Source: JAZTYK01 sp045636925 (GTDB lineage: Bacteria; Bacillota; Clostridia; Oscillospirales; Butyricicoccaceae). From it: a stretch of DNA of 53,326 nucleotides. The stretch covers positions 1-53,326 of the forward strand of contig JAZTYK010000010.1 of assembly GCA_045636925.1 (NCBI GenBank), written 5' to 3'. The position numbers and the translations under genes were made by a program. Of the stretch, positions 1-7,444 are shown in pieces; position 1 is the first letter of the stretch; every line of letters begins with the position of its first letter. A model generated the notes under the pieces. It did no database searches. It saw nothing but the letters and a program-made list of their open reading frames with translations, and had not been told where the DNA came from.

Positions 1-421
1 CAAGATCCGGCTGCTCCAGACCTACCGTCATGCCGTACTGCTCCGGGCTGTTCTTAATGTCCATGGCCACATAGTCTACCAGTCCCTCTGCCACCAGTTC
101 CTTTAACACCTGCGGCCGATAGCCGTTGGTATCCAGCTTGATTTGATAGCCCAGCGCCCGGATGCCCCGCAGCAGCCCCGCCAGATCCGGCTGCAGCGTA
201 GGCTCACCGCCGGTGGTGCACACGCCCTCCAAAATGCCGGTTCTGCTGCGCAAAAAGGCAAGCAGTTCCGCCTTTTCCATCAGCTGCGGACAATCGGCAG
301 TGAGCAGCTGGCTGTTGTGGCAAAAGGGGCAGCGAAAATTACAGCCGCCCAAAAATACTGTGCAGGCTACCTTGCCGGGATAGTCCAGCAGAGTCAGTTT
401 TTGCAGTCCCACAATGGTCAT
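1..421 (-). CDS. Anaerobic ribonucleotide reductase activating protein, NrdG2-type radical SAM (partial, C-terminus outside window)
   Basis: Only the first 140 codons are present because the gene runs off the left edge. The protein starts at the ATG at 421 behind a GGAGAG site. It shows the radical SAM cluster motif C27-N-F-R-C31-P-F-C34 and the downstream TTGGEP segment expected for the SAM-binding fold. The opening 'LTLLDYPGKVACTVFLGGC' is typical of the TIGR02495-like activase branch, annotated as anaerobic ribonucleoside-triphosphate reductase activating protein, rather than of classical NrdG. It would use a [4Fe-4S] cluster to generate a 5'-deoxyadenosyl radical; the actual target is inferred. 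It lies 53 bp after the macro-domain gene on the same strand and may share its transcript. A classical nrdG sits next to nrdD at 32.6 kb, so this one is a second activase-like protein. Confidence 0.85.
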   Translation of the reverse strand, partial: MTIVGLQKLTLLDYPGKVACTVFLGGCNFRCPFCHNSQLLTADCPQLMEKAELLAFLRSRTGILEGVCTTGGEPTLQPDLAGLLRGIRALGYQIKLDTNGYRPQVLKELVAEGLVDYVAMDIKNSPEQYGMTVGLEQPDL

Positions 422-474
422 GCTTCTCTCTCCTTTATCCGTTTGCCGCAAGTGTGGCAGTCGTGCCCCTCAGG

Positions 475-1545
475 TTATGCACCCAGCAGCATTTGGTCAT
501 AGTCAAACAGCGTGATGTTGATGTCGTTGATATCGTAGTGCTTCTTTTGGATGAAATATTTGATGATCAGGTCAAACTTGCTGTTGTTGGTAAGGATATA
601 CCCTGCCCGCCCGATAAACTCCTGGGTCTGCTGCAAGTCCATCTCAAAGGCAATGGCAAAGGCCACCGCCGTGGTTTTCTTGGGCTGATGGTGGCGATTG
701 TTGATGATCTTGGAATAATGCTGCTTGGATACATTGGCCCGGGTGTAGATCTCCGAGGGTTTCTTGCCCGATGCCTTCACCAGCTCCAGCAGTGTTTCAC
801 TAAAGGTGGCATCCAGCTCCAGCATCAGCTGACCGATATTGGGCAGTGCTTTTTCTTCCGCTTCCTGCAGCGTTTTCATGGAAACGCAGGCATCGAAGGA
901 GGGCGTGCAGCGCTCCTGTCGCATCAGATCTGCCTCTGCTTCTGCCCGTGCCCTGCGGCGCGCATCCCGCAGCCGCTCTCCACGCCATTGGCTGCCGTAC
1001 TCTTCCCGATGCACCTCTTCTACATAGTAGGCATCGATATAGCTGGCCACCTTGGGGAACAGCTTTTCAGACAGACGGAAGGCCTCGTCATGAAAGACCA
1101 CCAGATATACCTGCATCTCATGCTGCAGTAAAAAGGCGCTGATGGCGCCAATGGCCACCTGCAACGCCCGATCCTTGGGAAATCCGTAGGTGCCCGCAGA
1201 GATCAGCGGAAAGGCCACTGAGTGGCAGCCAGCTGCTTCGGCAAGCTGCAAAGAGGAGGTATAGCACTTGCGCAGCAAGGCTTCTTCTCCCTGCTGCCCG
1301 TTCTGCCACACCGGACCCACAGTATGGATCACATATTTGGCATACAGGTCAAAACCGGGTGTGATGGCGGCATCGCCCACCCAGATCTTGCCGATCTTCT
1401 CCCGCGCCTCCAGCAGCCGGGGACCAGCCTTAGCGTGAATGCCCGCATCGGTGCCGGCACCGACCATGGGTTCGGGGTTTGCCGTATTTACAATGGCATC
1501 CACCTGCATATGTACAATGTTGTTCCGCACGATTTCAAAGGGCAT
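475..1545 (-). CDS. Macro-domain protein with C-terminal HTH-like domain
   Basis: The 356-aa protein begins at the ATG at 1545, behind GAAAGAGGTG; the longer upstream frame has no ribosome site. Residues 1 to about 175 form a macro domain (ADP-ribose or O-acetyl-ADP-ribose binding/hydrolysis), seen in VDAIVNTANPEP, GAGTDAGIHAKAG, and the phosphate loop PLISAGTYGFP. A charged, Arg-rich linker of about 60 residues follows. The C-terminal ~110 residues (ETLLELVKASGKKPSEIYTR, then NVSKQHYSKIINN) look like a helix-turn-helix or XRE-like module. Stand-alone macro enzymes are about 170-180 aa, so the fusion doubles the length. Its role is inferred: either a regulator sensing ADP-ribose metabolites or a de-ADP-ribosylating enzyme with a targeting domain. 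Promoter is at 1568-1596. Confidence 0.85.
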   Translation of the reverse strand: MPFEIVRNNIVHMQVDAIVNTANPEPMVGAGTDAGIHAKAGPRLLEAREKIGKIWVGDAAITPGFDLYAKYVIHTVGPVWQNGQQGEEALLRKCYTSSLQLAEAAGCHSVAFPLISAGTYGFPKDRALQVAIGAISAFLLQHEMQVYLVVFHDEAFRLSEKLFPKVASYIDAYYVEEVHREEYGSQWRGERLRDARRRARAEAEADLMRQERCTPSFDACVSMKTLQEAEEKALPNIGQLMLELDATFSETLLELVKASGKKPSEIYTRANVSKQHYSKIINNRHHQPKKTTAVAFAIAFEMDLQQTQEFIGRAGYILTNNSKFDLIIKYFIQKKHYDINDINITLFDYDQMLLGA

Positions 1546-1567
1546 CTGATCACCTCTTTCCACCTTT

Positions 1568-1596
1568 ATTGTAGGGCAATTCCAAACTGCCGTCAA
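1568..1596 (-). promoter_or_regulatory. Promoter of the macro-domain gene
   Basis: Read on the minus strand: -35 TTGACG (1591-1596) and -10 TACAAT (1568-1573) with a 17-bp spacer, 23 bp before the start codon. Confidence 0.65.
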
Positions 1597-1609
1597 GTGC
1601 GCGCCGCCA

Positions 1610-1638
1610 TTGCAAGCGACGCACAACTCTGCTATAAT
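1610..1638 (+). promoter_or_regulatory. Promoter of the SseB-like gene
   Basis: -35 TTGCAA (1610-1615), 17-bp spacer, -10 TATAAT (1633-1638). It is back to back with the macro-gene promoter. Confidence 0.7.
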
Positions 1639-1670
1639 AAATGCATCAATTTGTCCACAGGAGGCACAGT

Positions 1671-2090
1671 ATGGAGAATAAGTTTCTCATCGGCAACGAG
1701 ATCATCGAAGCCGCCATCGATACCTTTACCGCAACCCCCTGCGAAGACACTGCCCTCGGAGTGGTTCGCGCCCTGCAGCAGCGGATGCAGCAGGACGGTC
1801 ATCTGCTGATCCCCGTGCAGCTGTCCGAGGGTGGACAAAGCTATCAGCTGCGCCCGCTGGAATATGATAACGGCGCAGTTTATATGGTCGCCTTTACCAG
1901 CGAAGCCGAGCTGGAAAAGGGCGGCCCTACCAACATCCTCTCTCACTTTGTGGACATCTATCTGGATGTCATTCTGGATTTTGAAGACGCGCAGGGTCTG
2001 GTGATCAATCCCTTTGGCAAGCCGTTCTTCTTGCAGAAAGACCTGCTCGCCACTATTTTAGAGCAGCGCCCTGTCCGGGATGAAGAATAA
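1671..2090 (+). CDS. SseB-like N-terminal domain protein
   Basis: The 139-aa protein starts at the ATG at 1671 preceded by CAGGAGG; an in-frame ATG at 1641 has no ribosome site. Residues about 10-130 resemble the SseB N-terminal domain (DUF-type family of enhanced-serine-sensitivity proteins): LLIPVQLSEGGQSYQLRPL, then VYMVAFTSEAELEKG, and the ending DIYLDVILDFEDAQGLVINP with the hallmark 'G(L/I)VINPFG'. There is no signal peptide or membrane segment, so it is probably cytosolic. The biochemical function of this family is unknown. It is monocistronic, between its own promoter and the terminator at 2154. Confidence 0.75.
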   Translation: MENKFLIGNEIIEAAIDTFTATPCEDTALGVVRALQQRMQQDGHLLIPVQLSEGGQSYQLRPLEYDNGAVYMVAFTSEAELEKGGPTNILSHFVDIYLDVILDFEDAQGLVINPFGKPFFLQKDLLATILEQRPVRDEE

Positions 2091-2153
2091 ATCCTATCCA
2101 TCCTTACCGCCAGCAGCAGCCTGAACATGGCATTGCTCCGCAACTGAACAAAC

Positions 2154-2191
2154 ACACCCGAATGGCGATGCTGCCATTCGGGTGTTTCTTT
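2154..2191. terminator. Bidirectional rho-independent terminator between the SseB-like gene and arsC
   Basis: 13-bp perfect stem (arms 2154-2166 and 2173-2185, loop GATGCT) with a T-rich tail on the plus strand. It separates two convergent genes and overlaps neither. Confidence 0.8.
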
Positions 2192-2581
2192 TCACCGAAG
2201 CCGCTGCCGCAGCTCCAGAACCTTCTCTTCAATTTGCCGCATGGTTTCCAGAAAGACCGCATCCTCCTTGCCCGAGGGATCTTCCAGCCCCCAGTCCTCC
2301 CGATGAGAGCAGGGCAGCATGGGGCACTGCACATTGCACCCCATAGTCACCACCACATCCACCGGCGGCAGTGCCGACAGCAGCTTGCTGTGCTGGGCTT
2401 GTTCCATATCAATGCCGTACACCTGCCGCATCAGCCGTACCGCATCGGGGTTGATCTGTGCCCGCACCTCCGTGCCTGCAGAATAACTTTCAAACACATC
2501 GGCGGCCAGCTTCTTTCCAAAAGCCTCCGCTATCTGACTGCGGCAGGAATTGTGTACGCAGATAAAGGCAACCTTTTTCAT
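2192..2581 (-). CDS. arsC: Arsenate reductase, thioredoxin-coupled (low-molecular-weight phosphotyrosine phosphatase fold)
   Basis: The 129-aa protein has the P-loop C8-V-H-N-S-C13-R-S at its N-terminus and a second cysteine pair C82-N-V-Q-C86 in TMGCNVQCP, plus the DWGLEDPSGK loop carrying the acid Asp. This pattern fits ArsC of the S. aureus/B. subtilis type, in which arsenate is reduced through a relay of three cysteines and thioredoxin. The spacing of the last two cysteines (three residues between them) is shorter than in pI258 ArsC (C82/C89), so an arsenate-specific role is likely but not certain; a phosphatase is the alternative. No arsR, arsB or acr3 is adjacent, so it stands alone. 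Its promoter overlaps that of the divergent FRG gene. Confidence 0.8.
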   Translation of the reverse strand: MKKVAFICVHNSCRSQIAEAFGKKLAADVFESYSAGTEVRAQINPDAVRLMRQVYGIDMEQAQHSKLLSALPPVDVVVTMGCNVQCPMLPCSHREDWGLEDPSGKEDAVFLETMRQIEEKVLELRQRLR

Positions 2582-2616
2582 ACTTACCCCTCACAAATCT
2601 GATCTGAATCAAGTCC

Positions 2617-2645
2617 ATCATAGCAGACACCGGGCAAAATGGCAA
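2617..2645 (-). promoter_or_regulatory. Promoter of arsC-like gene
   Basis: Minus strand -35 TTGCCA (2640-2645), 17-bp spacer, -10 TATGAT (2617-2622). Confidence 0.6.
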
Positions 2646-2652
2646 TGCCCCC

Positions 2653-2681
2653 TTGCAACCCGTTGGCAAAAGGCATATAAT
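2653..2681 (+). promoter_or_regulatory. Promoter of the FRG-domain gene
   Basis: -35 TTGCAA (2653-2658), 17-bp spacer, -10 TATAAT (2676-2681), immediately next to the divergent arsC promoter. Confidence 0.7.
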
Positions 2682-2722
2682 ATTTGACAGCATTCACTTG
2701 TTTTCGCAAGGAGGAGTTTTCT

Positions 2723-3595
2723 ATGAAAGAAGACCGCTTTTATTCTGTTCAGGAGCTGCTGACCAAGCTGGAAGCCATCAAGGCTGCCTACGGCCGCACC
2801 TGCGATTGCGGTGTGGTTGGCCGCGTCCGCGACAGTGTGGACTTTTGCTACCGCGGCATCGGCAACGCTGCCTACAAGCTGCGTCCTCTGGCACTGAACG
2901 CCGACATCTGCCGGGTGGAAAACGAGTATTTCGATGCACCTTTGGCCCGTTTCCAGCAGGAAGCCAGCAATTATCTACGTACCACCTGCGGCAAGGAAAA
3001 GCTGCTTTGGATGCAATATGCCCAACACTTCGGCTCTCCCACCCGCCTGCTGGACTTTACCACCAACCCGCTGGTAGCCTTGTACTTTGCCTGCCAGAGC
3101 TTCAAGGCCTATAACCCCGAACTGGGTCGGGAAGAAGAGCTGGACGGTGTGCTGTGGGTACTGTGCCCCTATAACTACAATACCGTAGTGGCCAGCAAGC
3201 ACAAGGAGGCCGACACCTTAAACAGCGGTATGGACGAGGACTACTGCCAGATGCTGCTGGAGTCTGCCCCCGGCGAGCAGTTCTACCCCATGTTCTTCAC
3301 CCCGGAATACATCGACCAACGCATGAATGCCCAATCCAGCCGCTTTATGCTGTGGCCCAACGCACGCTTTGATCTGGAAGACCTGATCGAAGAAAACAAC
3401 TGGATGGACTTCTCCCCCTCTACCCAGGGCTGCTCTGCCCGGCGCTATGCCCGCCGACTCATCGTACCCAAGGATGCCAAGCGCAAGATCCTGCGGGAGC
3501 TGGATCTTTTGGGTGTCAATGAAAAAACCCTGTTCCCGGGTCTGGATTCCATCGGCAATTACATCAAGTTCCTGTTCCTGCCCGACCTGCAGTAA
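2723..3595 (+). CDS. FRG-domain protein
   Basis: The 290-aa protein starts at the ATG at 2723 behind AAGGAGG; the reading frame is open further upstream but without a ribosome site. It has the FRG-domain signature early: VDFCYRGIGNAAYKLRP (residues about 38-54, the name-giving F/Y-R-G), then a helical stretch and WMQYAQHFGSPTRLLDFT with NPLVALYFAC. The 'QH-G-PTRLLD-T-NP--ALYFA' block is the most conserved part of the family. The biochemical role of FRG domains is unknown; they occur in defence- and toxin-like contexts in other bacteria (general knowledge, not shown here). It is monocistronic with its own promoter and terminator. Confidence 0.85.
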   Translation: MKEDRFYSVQELLTKLEAIKAAYGRTCDCGVVGRVRDSVDFCYRGIGNAAYKLRPLALNADICRVENEYFDAPLARFQQEASNYLRTTCGKEKLLWMQYAQHFGSPTRLLDFTTNPLVALYFACQSFKAYNPELGREEELDGVLWVLCPYNYNTVVASKHKEADTLNSGMDEDYCQMLLESAPGEQFYPMFFTPEYIDQRMNAQSSRFMLWPNARFDLEDLIEENNWMDFSPSTQGCSARRYARRLIVPKDAKRKILRELDLLGVNEKTLFPGLDSIGNYIKFLFLPDLQ

Positions 3596-3609
3596 TTTCA
3601 TCATTTCAA

Positions 3610-3645
3610 GGACGACAGCTTGTTTTTTGGCTGTCGTCCTTTTTC
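3610..3645 (+). terminator. Rho-independent terminator after the FRG gene
   Basis: 10-bp perfect stem GGACGACAGC / GCTGTCGTCC with a 10-nt loop, followed by TTTTT. Confidence 0.85.
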
Positions 3646-3734
3646 GTGCTCTTTTGCTGACACTGCCTCATATAATGAAGGTGCCGACCCCAAATGGGGC
3701 AACACACTCTTTTATGAAAGGCAGGTATCAACCC

Positions 3735-6203
3735 ATGTACAAGTTACGCACAAAAGCCCTTGCTCTGCTGCTGACCGTCATGATGGCGGCCGGCTGTCTC
3801 AGCGGCATTGCCCTGCAGTCAGCAGCCCAGGAGCCCTCTGCCGAGGACGTTTATGTTCTGCGCTTTGAGGGCGAAGGCGCCAAGCCCTATCTCTATGGCT
3901 CCCGCTACGAGTTCAAGCATTCCTACAACGACCCCGCCGCCGGAGAAAACTCCGTGTGGACCTTCTGGAACTGCCCCGAGATCTTTAATCTGGTGAATGC
4001 CACCACCGGTGGCAGCATCGCTGCTTATTGCACCGATGCCGATGCCAACACCCGGGGCAACACCGGCTACCGCCGCATCAATCTGGAAGATGCCGGTTAT
4101 TATCCCCCCGGCGCCGCCGAAAAGCTGCGCTCTATCCTGCTGAGTTCCTTCCCCCGGAAGTCTGTTGCCGAGGTGCAGGCCGCAGCCGTGGCTGCCGGTT
4201 TTGCCGTGCAGAATCTGGCACAGGGCGAGCTGATCTCCGCCACCCAGCAGGCCATTTGGGAGACCGCCCATGGGGATAAGTACACCGTGGATGACCACTC
4301 CACCGGGCTGCGGGGCATGAGTTCCTATGACGAAGACGATTTCGTCTATCCCGACAGTCTGAATGCCCAGCTTACCGATGACACCGCCTCCAACATGGAG
4401 AACCTGTATCGGTATTTCCTCTCTCTGCCCGGCACGCCTGTCATGAAAGACGCTGTGTCCGAGTACACCTTTGAAGATGTGCATTACACCGCAGAAAAGG
4501 TAAACGGCAGCTATACCATCACCGTCACCTTTACCGTTAACACCACGGTAAATGCCGGCGACACCCTCTCCCTGCGTGCTGTCTGCGGCGATCAGCTGCA
4601 ACAGAGCACCCTGCAGGCAGGCGAAAACACCGTCACCTTTACCGGCATGGCCGCACAGGAGCCTGTAAAGCTGGAGATCACCGGCTATCAGCAGGGCGGC
4701 GATGTGTATTTCTTTGACGCACCGGGCGATCGGGGCTTTTCCCAGTCCATGATCGGCTATGACGACAGCCGCCTGCCCGTTTACGGCGCCGCTTTCGCCG
4801 GCCCCGACCGTGTCCTGCGCCTGCACAAGACCACCGGCGACGAGCAGAAAAAGCCCCTGGCCAACATTCAGTTCTCCATCTATGAAGTCGGCACGCTGGC
4901 TGATTACCTTGCCGGCAAGCTGGCCATCGGTGCTGTACCTTCCGATGCCGATATCGCGCTGTACGCAACCGATGCCCGACTGGTGGCCACGGTGACCACC
5001 GACAAAACCGGCTTTGCCAGCTGCAATCTGGGACAGACCGATAAGGTATATCTGGTAGTAGAAGAAGACAATGCTGTCATCGAAGCACCGGTTGCCCCCT
5101 TCTTCGTCTGCGTCCCCGGCCGTGATGCCGAAAGCGGCGAATGGATCTACACCGTAGAGGTTGCCCCCAAGAATACCCCCATCACCGAAGATGTCATCAT
5201 CGAGAAGGATGTCACCGAGATCGACAATGACCACGACACCTTTGATGTGGGTCAGGTGCACACCTGGATCATCCAGTCTTCCATTCCCAAGGGTCTGGCT
5301 ACCGGTACCAAGTATGAGATCACCGATACCCTGGACTACCGCCTGACCTATCAGGGCAATATTCTGGTGACGGTGGCCAAAACCGATGACCTTGCCAAAA
5401 CTGAGACTCTCGTTCTGGAAGCAGATACCGATTACGTCCTCACCACCGGCACTGCTGAAGACCCGGATGGCAACACGGTCGACACCTTTGCCGTATCCCT
5501 CACCGCTGCCGGCATGCAGAAGGTCGCCGCCGCTGCCGCTGCCGACCCCGACAATGTGTATGAGATCCGCGTTTATTTTGACGCCGTTATCAATCAGCAG
5601 GCCGATCTGGGCACCGAGATCCCCAACCAGGCACATGTGGACTACACCAACAACGTAGGTATGGAGTATGCCGACGATTCTGATATGCCCGAGGTGCACA
5701 CCGGCGGTCTGAACCTGCGCAAGATCACCGCTGCAGACGGCACGCCTCTGGCCGGTGCCTCCTTCAAGCTGGCACGTCCCGCCGCAGACGGTGAAACAGC
5801 CGATCTGACCATCACCGTAGACGGCAAGCAGGTAGCGCTGGTTTATGTGACCTTCTATGCCACCCAGGATCTGACCGGTGACAAGGTCAGTGACGTCACC
5901 ACCGGTGAAAACGGCTTGGCGTTCCTGTACGGTCTGGCCTATGGCGACTATTATCTGGTAGAAACCGCTGCCCCTCAGGGCTACAACAAGCTGGAGACAC
6001 CGGTTGCCGCCAAGGTCACCGCCACCAGCCATACGCTGGAAGGGTCTGACGGCAGCTTTGTCACCATTACCAACAGCGCCAAGTTCAAGCTGCCCGATGC
6101 CGGTGGCATGGGCACCACGCTCTTTACCGTAACCGGTGCAGCACTCATGATCTTGGCTGTTTCTGTACTGGTGATTTCCCAGAAGAAGAAGCATTCCGCC
6201 TGA
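3735..6203 (+). CDS. Sortase-anchored surface protein with thioester domain and isopeptide/SpaA-like domains
   Basis: 822 aa from the ATG at 3735 (AAAGGCAGG upstream). Residues 1-31 are a signal peptide ending around A-A-Q. A thioester domain follows: Cys99 in AAYCTD and Gln171 in SATQQAIWETA match the Cys-Gln internal thioester (TQXA) of Gram-positive adhesins. Residues about 380-480 resemble a Cna-B-type repeat (LRLHKTTGDEQKKPLANIQF). Then comes a D2-type fimbrial isopeptide domain (VIIEKDVTEI to IPNQAHVDYTNN) and a SpaA-like domain (LRKITAADGTPLAGASFKLA to YYLVETAAPQGY). The C-terminus has sorting motif L786-P-D-A-G, a hydrophobic segment and a KKK tail. It is expected to be cross-linked to peptidoglycan and to bind a host or neighbour surface covalently or otherwise. 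The sortase is immediately downstream. Confidence 0.88.
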   Translation: MYKLRTKALALLLTVMMAAGCLSGIALQSAAQEPSAEDVYVLRFEGEGAKPYLYGSRYEFKHSYNDPAAGENSVWTFWNCPEIFNLVNATTGGSIAAYCTDADANTRGNTGYRRINLEDAGYYPPGAAEKLRSILLSSFPRKSVAEVQAAAVAAGFAVQNLAQGELISATQQAIWETAHGDKYTVDDHSTGLRGMSSYDEDDFVYPDSLNAQLTDDTASNMENLYRYFLSLPGTPVMKDAVSEYTFEDVHYTAEKVNGSYTITVTFTVNTTVNAGDTLSLRAVCGDQLQQSTLQAGENTVTFTGMAAQEPVKLEITGYQQGGDVYFFDAPGDRGFSQSMIGYDDSRLPVYGAAFAGPDRVLRLHKTTGDEQKKPLANIQFSIYEVGTLADYLAGKLAIGAVPSDADIALYATDARLVATVTTDKTGFASCNLGQTDKVYLVVEEDNAVIEAPVAPFFVCVPGRDAESGEWIYTVEVAPKNTPITEDVIIEKDVTEIDNDHDTFDVGQVHTWIIQSSIPKGLATGTKYEITDTLDYRLTYQGNILVTVAKTDDLAKTETLVLEADTDYVLTTGTAEDPDGNTVDTFAVSLTAAGMQKVAAAAAADPDNVYEIRVYFDAVINQQADLGTEIPNQAHVDYTNNVGMEYADDSDMPEVHTGGLNLRKITAADGTPLAGASFKLARPAADGETADLTITVDGKQVALVYVTFYATQDLTGDKVSDVTTGENGLAFLYGLAYGDYYLVETAAPQGYNKLETPVAAKVTATSHTLEGSDGSFVTITNSAKFKLPDAGGMGTTLFTVTGAALMILAVSVLVISQKKKHSA

Positions 6204-6208
6204 TGCAC

Positions 6209-6235
6209 AAGGGGAGGGTCACCCCTCCCCTTTTT
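6209..6235 (+). terminator. Terminator/attenuator between adhesin and sortase
   Basis: A GC-rich stem (about 6209-6218 with 6221-6232, GGGGAGGG against CCCTCCCC) runs into TTTTT. It ends two bases before the sortase ATG, so sortase expression must come from read-through. Confidence 0.75.
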
Positions 6236-6237
6236 CA

Positions 6238-6924
6238 ATGCCTATGCGTAAGTTTTTCCGTATTTCCGCCCCCATTTTTCTCCTTGTACTGGGGCTTTTG
6301 GTACTGCTTTATCCTCATATCAGCCGATGGATCAATGCCCGGCACAGTTCCAAGGCCATTCAGTCCTTCACTCAGCAGGTGCAGCAGACCACCGACACCC
6401 GGCTGCAGGCGCAACTTTCTCTGGCACAGGCGTATAATCACAAGCTTGCCGGCACAGTTCCCGATCTTTCCGGCAGCGCCAACACCGATTACTTTGACAT
6501 TTTGGATTTTGACGGTGGGATGATGGGATATATCTCCATTCCCGCACTGGATCTGAACCTGCCCATTTACCATGGGGTCGGTTCCGTTGCGCTGAAAAAA
6601 GGCATCGGGCATCTGCCCCAAAGCGCCTTTCCCATCGGCGGCAAGGGTAACCATGCCGTACTGGTGGGACACACCGGCCTGCCCAAGGCAAAGCTGTTCA
6701 CCGATCTGAACAAGCTGCGCCGGGGCGATCAGTTCCACATCACCGTGGGGAACTGCACCGTCACCTATGCGGTGGATCAGATCAAGATCGTCCTGCCCTT
6801 TGAGGTAGAAGACCTGAAGTCCTTGCCCGATCAGGATCTTTGCACGCTGGTCACCTGTACCCCTTATGGAGTAAACTCCCACCGTCTGCTGGTGCGCGGC
6901 GTGCGGGTACCCGACGCACCGTAA
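6238..6924 (+). CDS. Class C sortase
   Basis: The 228-aa protein has an N-terminal membrane helix (residues about 11-27) and the sortase barrel. The catalytic triad is visible: His145 in LVGHTGLP, Cys207 in TLVTCTPYG and Arg216 in NSHRLLVRG. The TLVTCTPYGVNSHRLLVRG string is the class C (pilin-polymerising) form. The DPF/DPW lid of many class C enzymes is not evident. It should attach or polymerise the adjacent LPDAG protein. The start is uncertain: the ATG at 6238 or the ATG at 6244; neither has a clear ribosome site because the terminator stem fills the leader. Confidence in the function is high, in the start modest. Confidence 0.88.
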   Translation: MPMRKFFRISAPIFLLVLGLLVLLYPHISRWINARHSSKAIQSFTQQVQQTTDTRLQAQLSLAQAYNHKLAGTVPDLSGSANTDYFDILDFDGGMMGYISIPALDLNLPIYHGVGSVALKKGIGHLPQSAFPIGGKGNHAVLVGHTGLPKAKLFTDLNKLRRGDQFHITVGNCTVTYAVDQIKIVLPFEVEDLKSLPDQDLCTLVTCTPYGVNSHRLLVRGVRVPDAP

Positions 6925-6932
6925 CAGCCTCT

Positions 6933-6961
6933 CCTCTGCCTGCAGCAGGGGATCTTTTTTT
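6933..6961 (+). terminator. Terminator after the sortase gene
   Basis: 7-bp stem CCTCTGC / GCAGGGG (one G-T pair), then ATCTTTTTTT. Confidence 0.6.
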
Positions 6962-6966
6962 GCCCG

Positions 6967-6995
6967 TTGCATCCTACCTGCTTTTCCTGTATGAT
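6967..6995 (+). promoter_or_regulatory. Promoter of the deformylase/metalloprotease pair
   Basis: -35 TTGCAT (6967-6972), 17-bp spacer, -10 TATGAT (6990-6995). Confidence 0.6.
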
Positions 6996-7028
6996 AAATA
7001 CAGAAAAAAGCTTGTCAGGAGGCACATT

Positions 7029-7442
7029 ATGGTTCGCGAACTGGTGCACGACCCCATTTTTCTTGCTCAGCCCTCTGTCCCTGCCACCGCCGATGACCTG
7101 TCTGTGGCACAGGACCTGCTGGAGACTTTGCTTGCTCATCAGGAAGAATGCGTAGGCATGGCCGCCAATATGATCGGTGTAAAAAAGAACATCATCGCCG
7201 TTTGCGACGGGGATACCTATTTGCTGATGCTGAATCCCCAGATCCTCAAGACCGAAGGGGCATATGACGCGCAGGAAAGCTGTCTTTCTCTGCTGGGCGG
7301 CCCCCGCCCTGTGGGGCGCTACCACAAGATCAAGGTGCGCTGGCAAACCCCTGCCATGCAGGTGCGCATCAAGACCTTTACCGGCTTTACCGCCCAGATC
7401 ATCCAGCACGAGGTGGATCATCTGCAGGGCATTTTGATTTAA
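7029..7442 (+). CDS. Peptide deformylase family protein, divergent
   Basis: The 137-aa protein starts at the ATG at 7029 behind CAGGAGGCAC; an upstream in-frame extension has no ribosome site. It shows the three deformylase motifs: motif I as V-G43-M-A-A-N-M, motif II as E83-S-C85-L-S-L, and motif III as H127-E-V-D-H131. The metal ligands Cys85, His127, His131 and catalytic Glu128 are all kept. The glutamine that ends motif I in standard enzymes (G-x-G-x-A-A-x-Q) is Met48 here, and motif II has Ser in place of Gly before Cys. Usual length is 150-200 aa, so it is short. It would remove the formyl group from nascent N-formyl-Met, but the altered motif I leaves activity or specificity open. It is followed 2 bp later by a metalloprotease gene. 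Confidence 0.8.
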   Translation: MVRELVHDPIFLAQPSVPATADDLSVAQDLLETLLAHQEECVGMAANMIGVKKNIIAVCDGDTYLLMLNPQILKTEGAYDAQESCLSLLGGPRPVGRYHKIKVRWQTPAMQVRIKTFTGFTAQIIQHEVDHLQGILI

Positions 7443-7444
7443 CC

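Noticed and set aside
3819..6194. Antisense 791-codon open frame opposite the adhesin gene
   Set aside because: Same cause: repetitive composition opposite a confirmed gene with signal peptide, thioester domain and sorting signal.
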